From the NCBI GenBank assembly GCA_008087055.1, contig VIEA01000002.1, positions 210,764-274,763 on the forward strand: a stretch of 64,000 nt of DNA, in the 5' to 3' direction. Shown one piece after another: positions 1-9,146 of the stretch (positions are counted from its first letter, which is position 1; every line of letters begins with the position of its first letter). Source of the stretch: Gammaproteobacteria bacterium LSUCC0096. GTDB taxonomy: Bacteria; Pseudomonadota; Gammaproteobacteria; Pseudomonadales; Litorivicinaceae. The notes under the pieces were generated by a model. That model did no database searches. It was given only the letters and a program-made list of their open reading frames with translations, and was not told where the DNA came from. The translations under genes and the position numbers were made by a program.

Positions 1-314
<314 letters not shown>

Positions 315-364
315 GCGCACAACAACACAACTCGATCAAAGACACACTTCGCAGGAGAGTCATT

Positions 365-1633
365 GTGAACGATTTAGCTACTGTGAGTGGCGATCTGGCC
401 CAGTTGGCCTACGCCCTCGATACATTTTATTTTCTACTGTCCGGTGCTTTAGTCATGTGGATGGCGGCAGGTTTTGCCATGCTGGAAGCGGGCCTTGTCC
501 GTGCTAAAAACACCACTGAAATTTTGACCAAAAACGTCCTTTTGTACGCGATCGCTTGCGTGATGTATTTGGCTGTTGGTTACAACCTCATGTACATCAA
601 TGATGCTTGGGGCGGAGTCATTCCAGACCTCGGCTTCTTAATCGGCGATGAGAATACAGCTGATGCAGTTATTGCTGGCGGCGACGATGCACCATATTAC
701 TCAGCGCGCTCTGACTTCTTCTTCCAGGTTGTCTTTGTCGCAACCGGTATGTCGATCATCTCAGGTGCTGTTGCTGAACGTATGAAGCTGATTGCTTTCT
801 TGCTGTTCGCAGTGGTCTTTACTGGATTTATCTACCCAATCCAAGGCTCTTGGAGCTGGGGTGGTGGCTTCTTGTCAGAAGCTGGATTCAGCGATTTCGC
901 GGGCTCAGGTATTGTCCACATGTGTGGTGCGGCAGCCGCATTGGCTGGTGTTCTCGTGCTTGGTGCGCGTAAGGGTAAATATGGCCCGAACGGTGAAATC
1001 AATGCGATTCCTGGCGCAAACATGCCATTAGCGACTCTTGGTACATTCATTTTGTGGTTGGGTTGGTTTGGATTCAACGGCGGATCTGAGTTGATGGTAT
1101 CGAACGTTGATGAAGCGAACGCGGTTGCTCAGGTCTTCTTGAATACGAATATGGCTGCCGCTGGCGGTGCGATTGCAGCTGCAATCCTCGCGAAACTACT
1201 GTTTGGCAAAATGGATCTTTCAATGTCATTGAATGGTGCGTTGGCTGGTCTGGTTTCAATCACGGCGGAGCCTCTTGCTCCATCAGCTGAATTGGCAACA
1301 TTGATTGGTGCGCTGGGTGGCGTATTGGTGGTGTTCTCAATCCTGGCGCTTGATCGCATGAAGATCGACGATCCTGTCGGTGCGATCTCTGTTCACGGTG
1401 TTGTAGGCATCTGGGGTCTATTTGCAGTGCTTCTCTCGAACGGTGATGCAACCTTCGGTGGACAGATCTTGGGTATCGTTTCCATCTTTGCATTCACATT
1501 TGTGGCTTCATTGATCGTATGGACCATTCTGAAAGTGATCATGGGTATTCGTGTCACTGAAGAAGAAGAGTACTTGGGTCTTGATGTCGTCGATTGCGGT
1601 ATTGAAGCCTATCCAGAGTTTAAACGCTCTTAA
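365..1633 (+). CDS. amtB: Ammonium transporter Amt family
   Basis: A 422-residue polytopic membrane protein of the Amt/Mep/Rh family that conducts ammonium/ammonia across the inner membrane. Family motifs are visible: GFAMLEAGLVRAKN early, the IVHMCGAAAALAG segment, the FGFNGGSEL stretch and the pore histidine region SVHGVVGIWG near residues 340-350. GTG start at 365 preceded by AGGAGAG at a good distance. It forms an operon with glnK just upstream, as in most proteobacteria, so nitrogen-limitation control through NtrC is expected, but the promoter lies outside the window. A strong terminator follows directly. Confidence 0.96.
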   Translation: MNDLATVSGDLAQLAYALDTFYFLLSGALVMWMAAGFAMLEAGLVRAKNTTEILTKNVLLYAIACVMYLAVGYNLMYINDAWGGVIPDLGFLIGDENTADAVIAGGDDAPYYSARSDFFFQVVFVATGMSIISGAVAERMKLIAFLLFAVVFTGFIYPIQGSWSWGGGFLSEAGFSDFAGSGIVHMCGAAAALAGVLVLGARKGKYGPNGEINAIPGANMPLATLGTFILWLGWFGFNGGSELMVSNVDEANAVAQVFLNTNMAAAGGAIAAAILAKLLFGKMDLSMSLNGALAGLVSITAEPLAPSAELATLIGALGGVLVVFSILALDRMKIDDPVGAISVHGVVGIWGLFAVLLSNGDATFGGQILGIVSIFAFTFVASLIVWTILKVIMGIRVTEEEEYLGLDVVDCGIEAYPEFKRS

Positions 1634-1657
1634 ACACCTCCCTCAGGGAACAGACTA

Positions 1658-1682
1658 GGGCGGCTTTGCCGCCCTTTTTTTA
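1658..1682 (+). terminator. Rho-independent terminator of glnK-amtB
   Basis: GGGCGGC (1658-1664), a three-base TTT loop and GCCGCCC (1668-1674) form a perfect seven-pair GC-rich stem followed by a run of six T. It lies 24 bases after the amtB stop codon. Confidence 0.95.
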
Positions 1683-1733
1683 TTTGTGAATTTGCGTACA
1701 CTCTCCAATCCCCCAAACATAAGAGAACAAAAC

Positions 1734-2693
1734 GTGCGCGCAGTATTTCTTGATTATCAATCGATGAAGCCTGGTGAGTTGGATTTTGAAAAACTCGCTG
1801 GTGCAACCTCTGATTTCGTGACCCATGATGCAACACCCCCTGACTTGGTGACTGAACGAATTCAGGGTTTCGAAGTAGTCATTTTGAATAAAGTGAAATT
1901 TGAGCGCGCACATTTTGAAGCGGCTCCCGATCTTAAGTTAATTTTGGTTTCAGCCACGGGCACGGATAATGTCGATAAGCAGGCAGCTACCGACCACGGT
2001 GTTGTTGTGTGTAACGTGACCGCTTATGGAACGCCGTCTGTGAGTCAGCACACATTGATGCTGATGTTAATGGTTGCAACTCAGGCAGAACGATATCGCA
2101 ATGATGTGAAAGCTGGACGATGGTCAGAGAGTCCTATGTTCTGTTTGATGGATTACCCAATTATTGATTTGGCGGGCCGTACTCTGGGTTTAATTGGTTA
2201 TGGTGAATTGGGCGAAGCAGTTGGCAAGCTGGCTGAAGCATTTGGTATGCGCGTGCTTGTGATGGGTCGCGATGGCGTTAACTATGACGACGGATCTGAG
2301 CGTGTCAGTTTTGATACGCTCCTTGAGCAATCAGATTTTGTTAGCCTTCATGGTTTGTTGAATGCCGACACTCAGAAAATGATGAACCGTGATGCGTTTC
2401 AAAAAATGAAACCCGGTTCTTTTTTGATCAACACCGCTCGCGGTGGTTTGGTTGATGAGGATGCACTGTGTGATGCACTTGAATCAGGGCATTTAGCGGG
2501 GGCAGGCCTTGATGTGGTGACCACAGAGCCACCGGCGAGAGATTCTCGATTACTTAATTGTCAGCACCCGAATTTAGTCATTACGCCTCATTCGGCGTGG
2601 GCGAGCCGTGAATCACGTCAGCGGATTGTCGACATCATGCAAGCGAATCTTGAAGCCTTTATTGAGGGTGCGCCGATTAATCGGGTTGCTTAA
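1734..2693 (+). CDS. D-2-hydroxyacid dehydrogenase (NAD-dependent), glycerate dehydrogenase-like
   Basis: About 319 residues with the two-domain D-isomer-specific 2-hydroxyacid dehydrogenase layout. Seen: the Rossmann glycine motif GLIGYGELGEAVG near residues 145-157, the substrate-binding NTARGGLVDEDAL segment, the catalytic Glu in VTTEPP and the catalytic His in VITPHSAW. It reduces a 2-keto acid such as hydroxypyruvate or glyoxylate using NAD(P)H in the cytoplasm; the exact substrate is inferred only. I chose the GTG at 1734 (AAGAG upstream; family-like start RAVFLDY) because an in-frame GTG at 1686 lies directly on the preceding terminator tail. Its 3' end overlaps the convergent HAD gene by 17 bases. 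Confidence 0.88.
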   Translation: MRAVFLDYQSMKPGELDFEKLAGATSDFVTHDATPPDLVTERIQGFEVVILNKVKFERAHFEAAPDLKLILVSATGTDNVDKQAATDHGVVVCNVTAYGTPSVSQHTLMLMLMVATQAERYRNDVKAGRWSESPMFCLMDYPIIDLAGRTLGLIGYGELGEAVGKLAEAFGMRVLVMGRDGVNYDDGSERVSFDTLLEQSDFVSLHGLLNADTQKMMNRDAFQKMKPGSFLINTARGGLVDEDALCDALESGHLAGAGLDVVTTEPPARDSRLLNCQHPNLVITPHSAWASRESRQRIVDIMQANLEAFIEGAPINRVA

Positions 2694-3381
2694 GGATTCC
2701 GATCAGTTCCTGTAGCTTCGTGATGGTGTGATCTGCAGGAACATCTTCTTCGGGTATTCGAGCATGGGTATTGAACCATACAGCCCTCATCCCGAGTCGT
2801 TTAGCGCCGATCACATCGTGCTCAATATCATCTCCGATATGCAAGCATTCATGCGGTTTGACATTTAATCGCTTCAGCGCTTCTTCAAACATAGCCGGAT
2901 CAGGCTTTGGTTTTGGGAAGTGTTGAGACTGTAATGAGAATTGGAAGTATTGCCCTAATGGCATAGCCATTAAGTCCGCATTTCCATTCGTAATCGCTCC
3001 GAGAGGGTATTCTTTCGACAGGACGTCCAGTGTTTCAACTGTTCCTGGGTAGGGATTTACTTTTTGGCGCTCTTCATAGAACACGCGGAATCCCTCACCT
3101 GCAAGATCTTCAGCTACCGACCGTGTCGCACCTTGATTCTCAAACCAACGAACCAAAGTTTCTCTGCGAACCACGGTGAGGTTGTGCGCGATGTGAGGTT
3201 GCTCTTCAACGATCTGTTTTCTCACAGCGCGAAACGTTTCAAGGCTGAAGTCTGCCATCCAAGCGGCTGGTGTCAGACTGCGTAAGTGAGCTGCCATGAC
3301 ATCTTCGGCACCTAGAATAGAGAGATCTGTTTCCCACAGGGTGTTATCGAGGTCAAAAGTCAGTGCGCGAATTGATTTCAT
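2677..3381 (-). CDS. yigB: HAD-superfamily hydrolase, YigB-like (FMN phosphatase family)
   Basis: A 234-residue HAD phosphatase: nucleophile motif DLDNTLWE near the N-terminus, motif II in AITNGNAD, the lysine in PKPKPDP and the acidic motif HIGDDIEHD near residue 180. In E. coli the equivalent gene next to xerC is yigB, which dephosphorylates FMN. Its ATG overlaps the xerC stop codon by four bases, so it is the last gene of the lptM-lysA-dapF-DUF484-xerC operon. The symbol rests on position plus family resemblance. Confidence 0.85.
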   Translation of the reverse strand: MKSIRALTFDLDNTLWETDLSILGAEDVMAAHLRSLTPAAWMADFSLETFRAVRKQIVEEQPHIAHNLTVVRRETLVRWFENQGATRSVAEDLAGEGFRVFYEERQKVNPYPGTVETLDVLSKEYPLGAITNGNADLMAMPLGQYFQFSLQSQHFPKPKPDPAMFEEALKRLNVKPHECLHIGDDIEHDVIGAKRLGMRAVWFNTHARIPEEDVPADHTITKLQELIGILKQPD

Positions 3382-4274
3382 GATTTTGTCTTTGCGCGAG
3401 GGTGCGCCTTGTCGTAGACCTCAGCGAGATGCTGAAAATCGAGATGAGTGTAGATCTGCGTGGTTGAAAGACTCTGGTGCCCCAGAAACTCTTGAATTGC
3501 GCGCAGATCTCCTGATGATTCGAGCAAATGGGTTGCTGCAGAATGTCTTAATGCATGCGGATGCACGTGTTGGTCGAGACCAGCTGCTTGAGCACGTAGG
3601 TCGAGACGTCGCTGAATGGTGCGTGGCGATACCCCAAGCCCTTTTTTGGTAATAAATACTCGATCAGTTTGTTCGTTGTCCCACTCTGGCCGTTTATTTA
3701 GCCAGCGGGAGAGGGCCTCTCTGGCTTTCTTTCCCACTGGAACAATTCGCTCTTTGCTTCCTTTACCAAGAACTTTGAGCTCATCCGGTATTCCGTGCAC
3801 ATCGTGGATTGTAAGACCCAGAACTTCTGCTAGTCGTAGACCTGATGAATAGAGTAGTTCGTAGATGGCCTGGTCTCTAATGGCTTCAATGTCGTTCGGA
3901 TCAATGGGAGAGTCGAGTAAACGTTGCATGGCATCTGGGCTCAATGCGTTTGGTAGATGTTTTCCGGTTTTTGGTGCGCGTACATCAGCCGCGGGATTCG
4001 CTTTGATCAATCGTTGATTGATCGCTTCCTGAAATACTCCGCGAAGCGCAGAGAGTTTGCGTCCAATTGAACGTCCGGTAATCCGTTGTGCGCTTAGTGA
4101 CCGAACCCAGCCAATGACGGACAGTGTGTCGAGTGATTGGATGCTTGTCCCTTCACCAAAAAATTGAACCGCCTGCTTGAGGTCACGTTCGTAGGCTTCG
4201 ATCGTTTTGTCACTTCGGCGTTGTGTTTGGCGCATGCCGTCAAGATAGTGCGTGACGAATGCATGGAAAGTCAT
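3378..4274 (-). CDS. xerC: Tyrosine recombinase XerC
   Basis: A 298-residue tyrosine recombinase with the full catalytic set: Arg147 (SSGLRLAEV), Lys171 (GKGSKER), His240/Arg243 (HALRH), His266 (LGHQS) and nucleophile Tyr275 (IYTH). The N-terminal SAM-like core-binding domain covers about residues 1-100. XerC acts with XerD at the dif site to resolve chromosome dimers. The location between DUF484 and the HAD gene matches the conserved chromosomal xerC locus, so this is the housekeeping enzyme and not a mobile-element integrase. Confidence 0.95.
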   Translation of the reverse strand: MTFHAFVTHYLDGMRQTQRRSDKTIEAYERDLKQAVQFFGEGTSIQSLDTLSVIGWVRSLSAQRITGRSIGRKLSALRGVFQEAINQRLIKANPAADVRAPKTGKHLPNALSPDAMQRLLDSPIDPNDIEAIRDQAIYELLYSSGLRLAEVLGLTIHDVHGIPDELKVLGKGSKERIVPVGKKAREALSRWLNKRPEWDNEQTDRVFITKKGLGVSPRTIQRRLDLRAQAAGLDQHVHPHALRHSAATHLLESSGDLRAIQEFLGHQSLSTTQIYTHLDFQHLAEVYDKAHPRAKTKS

Positions 4275-4277
4275 GGA

Positions 4278-4958
4278 CTACTTCGCCTTATCAAGAAGCC
4301 TTGGCAGAATCATCGCGAGCGCTTCACCAATATGATCCAAAAACAGGGTGTCTTGATTGGACTGAAAGTGTGTTGGGTCTGGATGCCCGAGAGCCAATAA
4401 TCCATAAGTGTGACCGCGAACAAGTGCGAGTGTCGCTGAGCTTTCAATCGCGCTCGCATCATCACCAAATAATGCGACTTGGCGGTCTTTCGTTAGTCGG
4501 CCGATCCATGGTTCTTTATCAGAGACTGCTTGAGCGAGCTGCCCGCCCTCTTCAAGTGATTGAGCTTTGACAGACTGGATCAGTGACAGACCATCCGGAA
4601 CATTGAATTGATCAGATAACAAGAGTCTAACCACAGGGATGTCGAACCTATTCGCGAGTTTCTCATCGAGCACAACCGATAGATCATCCAGATCACGGGC
4701 GTCGAGTAGTGATAGGACAAGTGATCGAGTCTTTTCGAACAAGACGCTATTGATGCGTGCTGTTTCGATCATATGATCATTTTCTCTCTCGAGCTGCTGG
4801 ATGTGATCGCGTAATTTCCGCAATTGAAACTCAACCAAAGAGATGGCTGCACCTGAATCTGTCGGGAGTTTGAGCTCTCGAACTAGCTTTGGGTGCTGTT
4901 CAAAAAAATCCAGATGATCCTGTAGATAGTCTGCGATCTGATCAGCAGTGATTGTCAC
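4278..4958 (-). CDS. DUF484 family protein
   Basis: A 226-residue soluble protein that matches the DUF484 family: N-terminal ADQIADYLQDHLDFFEQHPKLV, a coiled-coil region (residues about 35-65, rich in R/L/E) and a GAF-like C-terminal half. The gene between dapF and xerC is DUF484 in many gammaproteobacteria. No enzymatic motif is visible and its role is unknown. It overlaps dapF by four bases and is followed by xerC after three bases, so it is cotranscribed. Confidence 0.88.
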   Translation of the reverse strand: MTITADQIADYLQDHLDFFEQHPKLVRELKLPTDSGAAISLVEFQLRKLRDHIQQLERENDHMIETARINSVLFEKTRSLVLSLLDARDLDDLSVVLDEKLANRFDIPVVRLLLSDQFNVPDGLSLIQSVKAQSLEEGGQLAQAVSDKEPWIGRLTKDRQVALFGDDASAIESSATLALVRGHTYGLLALGHPDPTHFQSNQDTLFLDHIGEALAMILPRLLDKAK

Positions 4959-5794
4959 AGGCGAAACTCTCCTTCAAAAACGGATTCAGCAGGACCGGTC
5001 ATGATTAAGTCATGTCCCACTCCTTGCCATTCAATCTGCAGGTTTCCGCCTCGAGTTGCAACATTGACTTCGCTATCCAATCGTCCGAGCAATCGGCCAT
5101 ATGCAACGGCAGCACAGGCACCCGTGCCACATGCAAGTGTCTCACCCACTCCTCGTTCAAAAACGCGGAGACGAATTTCTGAGGTGGATACGATTTCCAT
5201 GAATCCGACATTGACGGAATCTGGAAACTGCGAGGAGTTTTGAATCGCTTGGCCAATATTTGCGACAGCGGTTGCGTCGACAGAATCGACAACGGTGACA
5301 GCGTGAGGATTCCCCATGCTGATCAATCCAAACGATCGCGCTCCATCGGGTGTATCGAGAACAACTGTTTGGGTTTGATCGGGCGAAGGAGGAGCCTGAT
5401 ACGGAAGTGCCTCTGGATCGAGCACGGGTTGCCCCATATTGACACGAACAAGGCCTTTCTCGGTGATGACGAGTTCAATCAGGCCGCGTGCAGTGTTTAC
5501 GGTGATGGTTGGTTTTGCGGTCAGCTCTCGGTCGGTCACAAACTTGGCGAAACAGCGAGCACCATTACCGCAATGCTGAACTTCACCGCCGTCTGAATTA
5601 AAGATTCGGTAGTCAAAATCTGCATCAGGCCGCGATGGAGGCTCGATCAGTAACAGCTGGTCAAAGCCAATGCCTGTATTCCGGTCGGCTAACTTTTGAA
5701 TTTGGCTCGATCGTAAGCTGACATGCTGGCTGACTGCATCAATGACGACAAAGTCATTGCCGAGGCCATGCATTTTCGTGAACTGAACACGCAT
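4955..5794 (-). CDS. dapF: Diaminopimelate epimerase
   Basis: A 279-residue cofactor-independent epimerase that converts LL- to meso-diaminopimelate for lysine and peptidoglycan synthesis. The two catalytic cysteines are visible: Cys75 in HCGNGARC and Cys222 in ACGTGACA, with the ERGVGET motif just before the second. Length is typical. Its first codon shares a base with the lysA stop codon region, so translation is probably coupled. Confidence 0.97.
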   Translation of the reverse strand: MRVQFTKMHGLGNDFVVIDAVSQHVSLRSSQIQKLADRNTGIGFDQLLLIEPPSRPDADFDYRIFNSDGGEVQHCGNGARCFAKFVTDRELTAKPTITVNTARGLIELVITEKGLVRVNMGQPVLDPEALPYQAPPSPDQTQTVVLDTPDGARSFGLISMGNPHAVTVVDSVDATAVANIGQAIQNSSQFPDSVNVGFMEIVSTSEIRLRVFERGVGETLACGTGACAAVAYGRLLGRLDSEVNVATRGGNLQIEWQGVGHDLIMTGPAESVFEGEFRL

Positions 5795-7050
5795 TACTTG
5801 GCCACCATGTGTTCAAGGCTCCATAGGCTTTCGATAGTTTCACGTTCACGGATAAGGTGAACTTCGTCTCCGTCGACCAAAATTTCAGGTGCGCGGCCGC
5901 GTGTGTTGTAGTTGGAGCCCATCACGAATCCATATGCGCCGGCAGATCTTACGGCGAGCAAATCACCCTCTTGGATCCTCAAATTACGCGCTTTACCTAG
6001 GAAGTCACCTGATTCACACACCGGCCCAACGATGTCAAAGCTGGCCTCAATCTGCCCCGGCTTCTTGGTGGTATCAACGGGTATGATTTTCTGCCAAGCA
6101 CCGTAAAGGCTTGGTCTAATGAGATCGTTCATCGCGCCATCGACAATCGCAAAATGTTGGTCTTGGTTAGTCTTCGTCAAAATCGTTTGTGTTACGAAGA
6201 TGCCGGCATTGGCAGCAATCGAACGCCCGGGTTCGAGAACGAGGGTAAGATGACGGCCAGCCAACCGTTCTTTCACTAATGCCAGATATTCAGATGGATG
6301 CGGTGGTTGTTCTTGGTCATATGTCACGCCAAGTCCACCGCCGAGATCGATATGTTTTAAATGAATACCGGTATCAGCCAGTTGATCAATCAGGCTCAAT
6401 AATTTGTCGAGCGACTCAAGCAATGGAGATACGTCAGTGAGTTGACTGCCGATGTGGCAATCGATTCCCACTGGATCTAATCCGGGTAGTTCGCTGGCAC
6501 GACGGTATGCTGCAATTGCATCTTCGTGTGCGATACCAAATTTATTGGCTTTCAATCCTGTTGAGATGTAGGGGTGCGTTTTTGGGTCGACATCGGGGTT
6601 GATGCGCAATGAAACAGGTGCAACTTTTCCCAGTTCCATCGCGACTCGGTTGAGATGCTCGAGTTCTGCGAGTGACTCGACGTTAAAGCAGTGAATTCCA
6701 ACTTCAAGGGCTCGTCGCATTTCGAAGTCTTGCTTTCCAACGCCCGAAAAAACTACTTTGGAGGGGTCTCCCCCGGCCTTGATAACGCGTTCAAGTTCGC
6801 CGATGGATACGATGTCAAAACCTGCGCCTTCTTGTGCCAATATTTGCAAGACCGCAAGGTTGGAATTTGCTTTCATGCCATAACAAACTAGATGCGGGAT
6901 GTCAGTCAGTGAATCCGCATAAGCATGGAAGTGTCTGATCAGCGTTGCTTTTGAATAAATGAAACAGGGTGTGCCAAATTGAGAAGCAATATCTGAAACA
7001 GAAACACCTTCGGCAAACAAAGTGCCATCACGGTACTGAAAATGATCCAT
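5794..7050 (-). CDS. lysA: Diaminopimelate decarboxylase
   Basis: A 418-residue fold-III PLP enzyme that makes L-lysine from meso-diaminopimelate. The PLP lysine is Lys60 (YGMKANSN); further motifs are HIGSQ, the glycine loop IDLGGGLG, EPGRS and the active-site cysteine in GPVCESGDFLG. It sits two bases downstream of the small lipoprotein gene and directly upstream of dapF, placing successive lysine-pathway steps in one operon. Confidence 0.96.
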   Translation of the reverse strand: MDHFQYRDGTLFAEGVSVSDIASQFGTPCFIYSKATLIRHFHAYADSLTDIPHLVCYGMKANSNLAVLQILAQEGAGFDIVSIGELERVIKAGGDPSKVVFSGVGKQDFEMRRALEVGIHCFNVESLAELEHLNRVAMELGKVAPVSLRINPDVDPKTHPYISTGLKANKFGIAHEDAIAAYRRASELPGLDPVGIDCHIGSQLTDVSPLLESLDKLLSLIDQLADTGIHLKHIDLGGGLGVTYDQEQPPHPSEYLALVKERLAGRHLTLVLEPGRSIAANAGIFVTQTILTKTNQDQHFAIVDGAMNDLIRPSLYGAWQKIIPVDTTKKPGQIEASFDIVGPVCESGDFLGKARNLRIQEGDLLAVRSAGAYGFVMGSNYNTRGRAPEILVDGDEVHLIRERETIESLWSLEHMVAK

Positions 7051-7052
7051 GA

Positions 7053-7169
7053 CTAGCGGCCGTCAACTGTTTTATCGGGTTGGTCGGGCAGGAATAGCGG
7101 CCCGGTTTGCCCGCAAGCTCCAAGGAAAAGGCTTGCACTGATAATGAGAGTGGTCAGTAATTTTTTCAT
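7053..7169 (-). CDS. lptM: Small lipoprotein LptM (YifL-like)
   Basis: A 38-residue lipoprotein: MKKLLTTLIISASLFLGAC with a lipobox (LGAC), followed by GQTGPLFLP, the pattern typical of YifL/LptM. In E. coli LptM binds the LPS translocon LptDE and assists its oxidative maturation. The upstream in-frame extension to 7256 is rejected because the signal peptide clearly starts at 7169. It is the first gene of the lysA-dapF-xerC operon, as in E. coli (there followed directly by dapF). Confidence 0.88.
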   Translation of the reverse strand: MKKLLTTLIISASLFLGACGQTGPLFLPDQPDKTVDGR

Positions 7170-7233
7170 GAGCTGAAGTATACCCGGATTTGCCCCGAAA
7201 CCGGCTACACTGTTTTGAAACTTAGGACGGAAA

Positions 7234-8040
7234 ATGTACGCAAATATCTTAACCATTGCTGGCTCGGACTCAGGTGGCGGAGCTGGTATTCAAGCCGATT
7301 TGAAAGCAATTTCGGCAACCGGCGCATATGGTCTCAGTGTGATCACGGCGCTCACAGCTCAGAATACCGTCGGTGTCGATGCGATCTATCCTATTGCCAT
7401 TGATTTTTTGCAGCAGCAAATGCAAACCGTTTCGCGGGACATTCGGATTGATGCAGTGAAAGTGGGGATGCTTGGAACTCCCGAGGTGACAGAGGCTGTT
7501 GCTGAATTTCTTGAAACCCTTTCATGTCCCATAGTTATTGATCCAGTGATGGTGGCAAAAAGTGGCGATCGGTTATTACACGCAGATGCCATTGTGGCAT
7601 TGCGTGAAGTTCTTATTCCCAAGGCGACTGTGATTACACCGAATTTGCCCGAGGCCGCTGATCTTCTCGGAGCCTCCGAAGCAACTAGTCGCGATAGTAT
7701 GCAGCGTCAAGCGAAGGCTCTTCTCGCACTTGGTCCAAGGGCTGTGTTGTTAAAAGGTGGCCATCTGTTAGAGGAAGGCTCTCCGGATCTCTTGATGTCT
7801 GTAGACAAAACTGAGTGGTTTGAGACCTTGAGAGTCGTGACAACAAACACCCATGGAACGGGGTGTACCTTATCGAGCGCGTTAGCGTCTTATCTGGGGC
7901 AGGGATATCCAATTGAGTCCGCCGTTGCCAAGGCGAAGGAATACATAAGCGGTGCGATCGCGACTGCTGATCAATTAACCGTGGGTGAAGGGCATGGGCC
8001 TGTGAATCATTTTTGGGCGCTCTGGGGGAATAATGGCTGA
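7234..8040 (+). CDS. thiD: Bifunctional hydroxymethylpyrimidine / phosphomethylpyrimidine kinase
   Basis: A 268-residue ribokinase-fold enzyme of thiamine synthesis that phosphorylates HMP and HMP-P. Seen: N-terminal TIAGSDSGGGAGIQADLK, VKVGMLG, IDPVMVAKSG, the VLLKGGHL segment and the anion-hole motif THGTGCTLSSA. ATG at 7234 follows AGGACG. It is divergent from lptM with 64 bases between them, and its end overlaps the nudF start by eight bases. No TPP riboswitch fits in the short leader. Confidence 0.95.
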   Translation: MYANILTIAGSDSGGGAGIQADLKAISATGAYGLSVITALTAQNTVGVDAIYPIAIDFLQQQMQTVSRDIRIDAVKVGMLGTPEVTEAVAEFLETLSCPIVIDPVMVAKSGDRLLHADAIVALREVLIPKATVITPNLPEAADLLGASEATSRDSMQRQAKALLALGPRAVLLKGGHLLEEGSPDLLMSVDKTEWFETLRVVTTNTHGTGCTLSSALASYLGQGYPIESAVAKAKEYISGAIATADQLTVGEGHGPVNHFWALWGNNG

Positions 8041-8662
8041 TTGGCCAAAACCTCAATTTGGTGCAAACGATTGGGACCTTGAATCGACCACTCGATTAGC
8101 GGATGGTTTTTTTCAACTCGATCAACTGACGCTGACGCATCGCGGATACCAAACCCAATCGATTGGACCGATGCACCGAGAGCTTTTTATTCGAACGCCA
8201 GCTGTTGTCGTGATTTTGTGTGATTTAGAGCGTAAAGAGCTCGTGATGGTAGAGCAGTTTCGGATAGGCGCTGCGATGTCAGATTTAGATGATAGCCCTT
8301 GGATGCTTGAATGGGTGGCGGGCATTTGCGATGAGAACGAGTCTCCAGTGAAAACCTGCCATCGAGAGGTTTTGGAAGAGACAGGGTTAACACTTGTCGG
8401 TGATCCCGAGCTGTTATTCACCTACTACCCGAGCCCTGGTGGATCTAATGAATTGATTCATTTATTTTTCGCTCCCTGTGACGCGTCTGGGGTCTCACGT
8501 TATCGAGGACAAGCAGGGGAGTATGAGGATCTCAAGGTTCATGTAATTTCCGTTGCGTCAGCCATGGAAGCATTGCAGACTGGAAAGGTAAATAACGCGG
8601 CCACAATCATTGGATTGCAGTGGCTCAAGACGAACCAAGCGCAGTTATTGGAAGGAGAGTGA
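8033..8662 (+). CDS. nudF: ADP-ribose pyrophosphatase (Nudix hydrolase)
   Basis: A 209-residue Nudix protein. The Nudix box is complete: G-x5-E-x7-REVLEETGL around residues 102-124. In E. coli NudF hydrolyses ADP-ribose to AMP and ribose 5-phosphate. The neighbours support NudF: as in E. coli, it is followed by the DUF1249 gene and parE. The reading frame overlaps thiD by eight bases. Confidence 0.9.
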   Translation: MADWPKPQFGANDWDLESTTRLADGFFQLDQLTLTHRGYQTQSIGPMHRELFIRTPAVVVILCDLERKELVMVEQFRIGAAMSDLDDSPWMLEWVAGICDENESPVKTCHREVLEETGLTLVGDPELLFTYYPSPGGSNELIHLFFAPCDASGVSRYRGQAGEYEDLKVHVISVASAMEALQTGKVNNAATIIGLQWLKTNQAQLLEGE

Positions 8663-8663
8663 C

Positions 8664-9146
8664 TTGCCTCAGAAGGCTCGCCACGTACCAAATTTAAAGC
8701 GACATCACGCGAGCTGCGGATTGAATTACAGTCTGCTTTTGCGACTTGCTCGTCGATTCGGTTCTGATGATAGCCTCCGGTTTGTGCTGCCATTTGGCGG
8801 GCAAGATTGCTTGGTCAGAATGCGTTTTACAGATCTCGGACCCTACACAGGATTATGTGAAAGTCAGTGCAGTTTGTTACGCGGAGGGTGTACTTGGGTT
8901 CCTCTACCTGCATTCACAGTTCGGCTTTATCACGACATGCAATTGGCTGAAGTTACTGATGAAAGCTCATCGGACTTCATAGAAGGTGCATACCCCTATC
9001 CAAACCCATCGATGGTCCAGCCAAATGAGCGAGAGCAGTTGGATCAGTTTTTGAGCGAATGGCTCTCCTATTGTTTACACCACGGTCTTGCCGATTTATC
9101 AGCTTACGGAATCAACACGAATGAGTTATCAGGCACAGGATATTGA
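8664..9146 (+). CDS. yqiB: DUF1249 family protein (YqiB-like)
   Basis: About 160 residues resembling E. coli YqiB over the whole length, for example LPAFTVRLYHDMQLAEV, AYPYPNPSMVQPNEREQL and FLSEWLSYCLHHG. Function unknown. The start is a TTG at 8664 with GGAGAG five bases upstream, directly after the nudF stop codon; earlier in-frame codons lie inside nudF. Its end overlaps parE by 26 bases. In E. coli cpdA and yqiA lie between yqiB and parE; here they are absent. Confidence 0.85.
   Translation: MPQKARHVPNLKRHHASCGLNYSLLLRLARRFGSDDSLRFVLPFGGQDCLVRMRFTDLGPYTGLCESQCSLLRGGCTWVPLPAFTVRLYHDMQLAEVTDESSSDFIEGAYPYPNPSMVQPNEREQLDQFLSEWLSYCLHHGLADLSAYGINTNELSGTGY

Noticed and set aside
1686-1733. GTG at 1686 as start of the dehydrogenase
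   Set aside because: It lies at the end of the amtB terminator and lacks a ribosome site; GTG 1734 fits better.
3378-4274. xerC gene as sign of a mobile element
   Set aside because: Position and neighbours match the housekeeping xerC locus.
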